Below are positions 14,537 to 18,174 of a stretch of 18,174 bases of DNA, one piece after another. The notes below the pieces were generated by a model. It was not told the origin of the DNA and did not search any database. It saw only the letters and a program-made list of their open reading frames with translations. The first letter of the stretch is position 1. The number at the start of each line of letters is the position of its first letter. The stretch comes from DAOUFU01 sp034429275. GTDB taxonomy: Bacteria; Chloroflexota; Anaerolineae; Aggregatilineales; Aggregatilineaceae. The stretch spans positions 1-18,174 of the forward strand of contig DAOUFU010000191.1 of NCBI GenBank assembly GCA_034429275.1, written 5' to 3'. The position numbers and the translations under genes were made by a program.

Positions 14537-16471
14537 TTATTCGCCGCCGTCCCAGGTGAACGGCCCCAGGCGCACGCTGTCGCCTTCGCCATCCGCCCGC
14601 GCAAACCGCCGGACATCCGCCAGCGTATAATGACCCACATCGACCCAGAATTCCCCGGCTGCATCCGGGACAAAATCGCCCATGACGATCACGCGGTCGC
14701 CGGGCCGCCAGTTGTGGCTGGAGAGCGGCACATCGCTGCCGAAAGGTGGCGGGGTGGCCGGGTCCAGCGTCTCGGCGGTGCGCAGGTGGTGGAACTGGCG
14801 CATCACGCCCGGCGGAGGAGTCTCCATCACGCGCCACAGGGTCGAGATGCGCATCCGAGGACCTACCTGCCGCACGCGCCAGCCTTCCAACTGCGCGCCA
14901 TTGGCCAGCAGCAGCGGCGGATCGATGGGGGTGAACCCTTCGGGGGCCTGCACGCCGTCATAGCGAGTCAGCACGTAGGGCAGCACGCCCTCGCGTCGGT
15001 TCAGGGTCTGCACCTGGGACGCCAGCCCGGAATCGACCAGCTCTTCCCACGCCTGGAAGGGCGCAAGAGTCGCCATCAGGGTGGACGGCACATCCGGTAG
15101 AATCAGTACCGATTCGCCCTGCACGATGCGGTGATCGCGGCCCCACCACAGCACGGCGAAGACTGCCGCTTCACCGTCTACGTCGGGATCGTCGCCGTGC
15201 GTGAAGAACAGGACCGGCAGATCGTCCGGCACGGCGCGCGCGGCATCGCGCTGCACCGAGAGCGGCGTGCCCAGGCCGCCGGGAGTCTCGATCGTTCCTG
15301 CCCGGTCCAGGCTGCGGGCGACCTGCGAGGCCCAGACTCCCGCCACCAGCGCGGTGACGGCCAGCAGCAGCGGTCCCCAGGCGCGGCGAGTGACCAGCCG
15401 CGTGCTCGCCCCGGCGACGAGCGCCAACGCGGGCAGCCCAGGCAGCAGGTAATGGGCATTCACCGGGAAGCTGTGCCGCAGGAACAGGATCGGCGCGGCG
15501 GTCAGCAGCAGCAGGGTATGCCCGGCCAACAGGCGCGCGCGGGAATCTTGGGAGCGAGCGGTGAGCATTCGCAGCAGCGCCGACACGCCGATCACCAGCA
15601 GCAGCCCCGCGCCCGCTGCCGGGAGCCATCCGCCGCTGACGGTATCGCGCGCGCCGAGCGCCAGGAACGACCAGCCGCGCCCCAGCCCCAGTTCGACCAG
15701 GCGCTGCACGGCGAGCAGGTCCAGCCGCGAAGGGTCGCCCGCGACATCACGGTACTGGTCGATCACTTCGCGGGAGCAGCACGCGATCTGGATGGCCGGG
15801 GGCAACAGCATCAGCGCGGCCAGCCCTGCACCGATCGCCAGCGCGAGCGGCGCGCCGGTGAACGGGCGGCGGTACCAGCGGTGCCACACCACCAGCCCCA
15901 CCGAGGCCAGGATCAGCGCGCCGCCCGCCGGGTGAACCTGGAAGGCGGCCCCGGCCAGGAAGGCGGTCAGCGCAATGGCCCATCGGCGGGGCGGCTGGCC
16001 TGTCGGAGTGACGGCTCGCCCGGTGGCGATCAGCCAGGCGACGGCCAGCGGCGGCAGAAGGTCTTGGCTCCAGATATTGCGTGCATAGAGCGCCCCATAG
16101 GGTGAGGCGGCCAGGAACAGCGCCGCGACCAGGCCCGCCCAGCTTCCCCAGGCAGCGCGGGCCAGCGCCCACACCCCCAGCACCGCGCCCAGGCTGAGCA
16201 CGCCGACGAACAGCGTCGCCACCAGCGGATCGCTGGAGAGGGCGTAGGGCAGGGCGAACACCCAGGCGGCGGCGGGCAGATTGGGCGCACCGGTGGAGGA
16301 CGGCATGCCCAGCGCGGCGAATTCCTGGCCGTGCACCATGCGGAGCGCGATCAGGCTGAGCCGGGCCTCGTCGAAGGCGAACGAATTCACGCCGGGCCAG
16401 CCAAGCCGCAGCACACCGGCCAGCAGCAGGATCGCGGCCAGCGCCGCGAGTTCAAGGCGAGATGTGCGCAT
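14537..16471 (-). CDS. GT39-like (PMT/ArnT-type) membrane glycosyltransferase
   Basis: This 644-residue protein looks like a GT-C fold glycosyltransferase of the dolichyl-phosphate-mannose / ArnT type, which moves sugars from polyprenyl-phosphate donors on the outer face of the membrane. After the first helix (7-22) comes a loop with SFAFDEARLSL, where D34-E35 fits the catalytic Asp-Glu of the first external loop. About ten further hydrophobic helices run to about residue 400, including SWAGLVAALFLAASPYGALYARNIWSQD and FLRHSFPVNAHYLLPGLPALALVA. The last 200 or so residues are soluble and beta-rich (RMRISTLWRVMETPPPGVMRQF and GDRVIVMGDFVPDAAGEF). The frame remains open upstream to 16786, but that part is the shadow of paralogue C; the ATG at 16469-16471, 11 bases after its stop, starts a normal hydrophobic N-terminus. 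Confidence 0.8.
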   Translation of the reverse strand: MRTSRLELAALAAILLLAGVLRLGWPGVNSFAFDEARLSLIALRMVHGQEFAALGMPSSTGAPNLPAAAWVFALPYALSSDPLVATLFVGVLSLGAVLGVWALARAAWGSWAGLVAALFLAASPYGALYARNIWSQDLLPPLAVAWLIATGRAVTPTGQPPRRWAIALTAFLAGAAFQVHPAGGALILASVGLVVWHRWYRRPFTGAPLALAIGAGLAALMLLPPAIQIACCSREVIDQYRDVAGDPSRLDLLAVQRLVELGLGRGWSFLALGARDTVSGGWLPAAGAGLLLVIGVSALLRMLTARSQDSRARLLAGHTLLLLTAAPILFLRHSFPVNAHYLLPGLPALALVAGASTRLVTRRAWGPLLLAVTALVAGVWASQVARSLDRAGTIETPGGLGTPLSVQRDAARAVPDDLPVLFFTHGDDPDVDGEAAVFAVLWWGRDHRIVQGESVLILPDVPSTLMATLAPFQAWEELVDSGLASQVQTLNRREGVLPYVLTRYDGVQAPEGFTPIDPPLLLANGAQLEGWRVRQVGPRMRISTLWRVMETPPPGVMRQFHHLRTAETLDPATPPPFGSDVPLSSHNWRPGDRVIVMGDFVPDAAGEFWVDVGHYTLADVRRFARADGEGDSVRLGPFTWDGGE

Positions 16472-16482
16472 CGGGGGCTGCC

Positions 16483-17109
16483 TTACTGCGAGATCGACAG
16501 GCCGAGTTGGGCGGCGCGCTCGCGCAGGGCCAACCGCTCGATCAACACCTGGCGGCCCGGCCATTCGTCGCGCAGCAGGCCGTAGCTCATCTCGTCGATC
16601 CACTGGCCGCTGACCAGCGCCATCTTGCGGCGGCGGCCTTCGAGCACAAAGCCGCATTTTTCCACGTTGCGCCGGGCGCGCTCGTTGATGTCCATCGTGC
16701 CCAGGGTCAGGCGGCGCAGGTCCAGCCAGTCGAAGGCGTACTCGATCACGAGCAGCAGGGCGTCGGTGCCATAGCCGCCGCTCCAATAATCCGGGTCACC
16801 GATCCACGCGCCCAGGTTGCCCACCCGGTTCCACAGGTCGATCCAGTTCAGGCCGGTCGAGCCGATGGTTCTGGCTTCGCGGGTCGGGGTGGAGTGGGTA
16901 CGCATGATGAAGTGCACGCCGGTATAGCCGCGCTCGCGCCCGGTGCGCCACTCCTCTTTGATGCGCTCCATGCGGGCGCGGCTGACGGGGTCGCAGTCAC
17001 CCATGGTGGCCCACAAGCGCGATTCGTTGTTCCAGAACTCCAGCACCCGGTCATCAAAATCGGGCGCGTCTGGCACCAGGGCGAGCATCAATCCGTGCAG
17101 CGTGGTCAT
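16483..17109 (-). CDS. GNAT-family N-acetyltransferase (paralogue C)
   Basis: This 208-residue RimJ/RimL-like GNAT protein opens with TTLHGLMLALVP, then a more divergent N-terminal half with MRTHSTPTREARTIGSTGLNWID before motif A. Motif A reads WIGDPDYWSGGYGTDALLL, with GGYG at 111-114 fitting the acetyl-CoA pyrophosphate loop. Motif B reads YAFDWLDLRRLTLGTMDINERARRNVEKCGFVLEGRRRK, and the end is DEWPGRQVLIERLAL. Paralogues A, B and C therefore share their whole C-terminal halves. An AGGAG lies 5 bases before the ATG at 17107-17109, a strong ribosome-binding site. The gene lies 38 bases after the stop of paralogue D and 11 bases before the glycosyltransferase start. The acceptor substrate cannot be predicted. 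Confidence 0.9.
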   Translation of the reverse strand: MTTLHGLMLALVPDAPDFDDRVLEFWNNESRLWATMGDCDPVSRARMERIKEEWRTGRERGYTGVHFIMRTHSTPTREARTIGSTGLNWIDLWNRVGNLGAWIGDPDYWSGGYGTDALLLVIEYAFDWLDLRRLTLGTMDINERARRNVEKCGFVLEGRRRKMALVSGQWIDEMSYGLLRDEWPGRQVLIERLALRERAAQLGLSISQ

Positions 17110-17147
17110 ACAGGCTCCTGTGCGCCCGCTGGTGGTGGGGCGGGGCG

Positions 17148-17771
17148 CTAATCGCCGTTTTTCTTCGCGTCATCTTTCTTGACAGGTTTTGGCTTGGCTT
17201 CCAGGCCGCTCGGCTGCAAAGCCAAGGCAGCGGCCTTCTGAGCATATCCGGGCCATTCGTCCTGGAGCAGGCCATAGAGTTCCACATCGGCATAGCCGCC
17301 ATCCCAGCGGAGATGCTGGCGCAGCGTGCCCTCGTGGACGAAGCCCACGCGGCGGTAGGCTTCGAGCCGCGCCTCGTCGAAGGGCAGCAGCGAGGCGTCG
17401 AGCCGGTGCAGGTTGCGCACCTCGAAGCAGTAGCGCGCCAGCATCAGCAGGGCGTCGGTCATCTCGTCGGTGCCCTCGTAGCGCGAATCGCCGATGAACA
17501 GCAGCGCGTCGGCCTTGCGGACGCGGGTCCACTCGTGATCGAACATCACGCCGCCGATGGGATCGCCGTTTTTGGCCTGCACGCCCATCAGCCCGCCGTG
17601 CTCGTTTTTCTCCATATCCTCGATGAACTTCTTGACGTCGTGGCCGGTATGCGGCTCGCGGCGATCCCACAGCCGCATCCTGAACCACGACTCTTCGTTC
17701 ATCCAGGTTTCGAGGTAGGTGGCAAAGTCGTCCTCAAACGGGACCAGGTCAACCAGTGTTCCTTCAATCAT
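17148..17771 (-). CDS. GNAT-like protein with altered acetyl-CoA loop (paralogue D)
   Basis: This 207-residue protein opens with IEGTLVDLVPFEDDF and keeps the GNAT order: AKNGDPIGGVMFDHEW (66-81, core strand), IGDSRYEGTDEMTDALLML (93-111, motif A position), YCFEVRNLHRLDASLLPFDEARLEAYRRVGFVHEGTLRQHL (motif B and later) and LLQDEWPGYAQK. The glycine-rich CoA loop GGGYG of its paralogues is replaced by GTDEM at 100-104, so acetyl-CoA binding or turnover may be impaired or altered. The tail is lysine-rich (KPKPVKKDDAKK) and probably disordered. The ATG at 17769-17771 follows AGGAGG by 10 bases; the frame is open 14 codons further to a TTG, which is less likely. It is the first gene of the operon. 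Confidence 0.87.
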   Translation of the reverse strand: MIEGTLVDLVPFEDDFATYLETWMNEESWFRMRLWDRREPHTGHDVKKFIEDMEKNEHGGLMGVQAKNGDPIGGVMFDHEWTRVRKADALLFIGDSRYEGTDEMTDALLMLARYCFEVRNLHRLDASLLPFDEARLEAYRRVGFVHEGTLRQHLRWDGGYADVELYGLLQDEWPGYAQKAAALALQPSGLEAKPKPVKKDDAKKNGD

Positions 17772-17854
17772 CCCAGGGGTTCCTCCTGCAATAGGGCACC
17801 CGAACTCGCTCAAGTCTCGGTGGCGCGCGCGGGTTTGTCAAGCCCTGCCACGAC

Positions 17855-17883
17855 ATTATACGTAACAGGCCGCCGAAGGTATC
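17855..17883 (-). promoter_or_regulatory. Candidate promoter of the GNAT operon
   Basis: The minus strand has a perfect TATAAT at 17860-17855 in an otherwise GC-rich stretch. The -35 position at 17878-17883 reads GATACC, a poor match to TTGACA. Transcription would start about 77 bases before the ATG of paralogue D. A TTGACA also occurs at 17841-17836 on this strand, downstream of the TATAAT, and is not paired with it. Confidence 0.4.
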
Positions 17884-17926
17884 ACCGAATCATGGGGTGC
17901 GGCCCGAATCGCCATGCGGTGACGAC

Positions 17927-17948
17927 AAAAAAAGGAACGGTCAGTTCC
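17927..17948 (-). terminator. Terminator-like hairpin with T tract
   Basis: Read on the minus strand, GGAAC, a 5-base loop TGACC and GTTCC (17948-17934) are followed by seven T (17933-17927). This is the order of an intrinsic terminator for a minus-strand gene lying beyond the right edge. The stem is only 5 bp, so it may be weak. Confidence 0.4.
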
Positions 17949-18055
17949 GCGATGTTCTGCGCGTTTCCACGGTCTCGACGAGTCAGCAGCCCAGGCAGGT
18001 GAGAGGGTCGGCGGTGCAGGGTAATTGCATCAAAACACGTGACCCGCGAGAGGCC

Positions 18056-18169
18056 GGCCTCACCCCCACCTTCGCCGCGCCCTGCGGGCGCGTTGTCGGT
18101 TGCCCCCTCTCCGAAAATTTTCGGAGAGGGGGCGAAGCGGCCCGGTTTTGGCCGCGCGGGGGTGAGGCC
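18056..18169 (+). repeat. Cloverleaf-type interspersed repeat, copy C
   Basis: This 114-bp copy has perfect 12-bp terminal inverted repeats (18056-18067 with 18158-18169). The three internal hairpins are CGCGCCC at 18076-18082 with GGGCGCG at 18086-18092 and loop TGC; a perfect 32-bp palindrome at 18102-18133, identical to that of copy A; and GCGGCC at 18137-18142 with GGCCGC at 18150-18155. It lies between the terminator-like hairpin and the window edge. Confidence 0.85.
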
Positions 18170-18174
18170 AGCCA

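Larger units (their letters stand above)
17772..18174. other. Intergenic region upstream of the GNAT operon
   Basis: This holds the leader and candidate promoter of the GNAT operon (17855-17883), a terminator-like hairpin for a minus-strand gene beyond the window (17927-17948), and repeat copy C (18056-18169). No gene is supported. The plus-strand readings here have no family resemblance and no ribosome-binding site that I could find. Confidence 0.6.

Noticed and set aside
13904..15100. Plus-strand open frame of 398 codons across paralogue B and the glycosyltransferase 3' end
   Set aside because: It crosses two genes and an intergenic gap with no ribosome-binding site or recognisable domain, so it is a shadow frame.
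16472..16786. N-terminal extension of the GT39-like protein by 105 residues
   Set aside because: The extension overlaps paralogue C in another frame and reads as Arg/Pro-rich noise; the hydrophobic N-terminus begins at the ATG at 16471.
17813..17841. TTGACA at 17841-17836 as the -35 box of a downstream promoter
   Set aside because: The hexamer 17 bases downstream is GAGACT, not a plausible -10.
18056..18169. Cloverleaf repeat as a tRNA gene
   Set aside because: It has no T-loop GTTCRANYC sequence, no CCA-type acceptor, stems of the wrong length and a 16-bp central stem, so it is a repeat.

Overview
This is high-GC bacterial DNA. It starts with the 3' end of one plus-strand gene, and every other supported gene is on the minus strand, tightly packed with ATGA overlaps and gaps of 10-40 bases. 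The gene content (GDE-type glycogen debranching enzyme with a CBM48 partner, a large family of RimJ-like GNAT acetyltransferases, GT39-like and PPC-domain surface proteins) together with hairpin-rich interspersed repeats suggests a member of the Chloroflexota, possibly the Anaerolineae. That assignment is an inference; no rRNA or marker gene is present. No tRNA, rRNA, CRISPR array or transposase was seen.

Layout. (1) 1-528 (+): C-terminal part of a GH5-like glycoside hydrolase. (2) 529-900: convergent intergenic region with a terminator-like hairpin and repeat copy A. (3) 901-4080 (-): a carbohydrate block read as CBM48 protein (4080-3769), then glycogen debranching enzyme (3569-1521), then a membrane-anchored unknown (1524-901) overlapping by ATGA. 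A strongly structured spacer precedes the debranching enzyme. (4) 4323-12735 (-): a probable six-gene operon read as MFS transporter, secreted PPC/lectin-like protein, small two-helix membrane protein, SAM methyltransferase, second methyltransferase with a degenerate zinc-ribbon-like N-terminus, and an AddB-like PD-(D/E)XK nuclease with an iron-sulfur-type cysteine set. (5) 12736-13296: intergenic region with repeat copy B and a 30-bp repeat fragment. (6) 13297-17771 (-): a five-gene operon of four paralogous GNAT acetyltransferases with a GT39-like membrane glycosyltransferase in the middle. (7) 17772-18174: operon promoter candidate, a terminator-like hairpin and repeat copy C.

The two most interesting signals are these. 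First, a family of about 113-bp elements with terminal inverted repeats and three internal hairpins (a cloverleaf shape) occurs three times in the intergenic regions, with paired changes that keep the stems. Second, the GNAT array is built around a glycosyltransferase, and its promoter-proximal paralogue has lost the usual acetyl-CoA pyrophosphate-binding loop. Neither can be named as a known system from sequence alone, and I see no convincing defence system, toxin-antitoxin pair or prophage.
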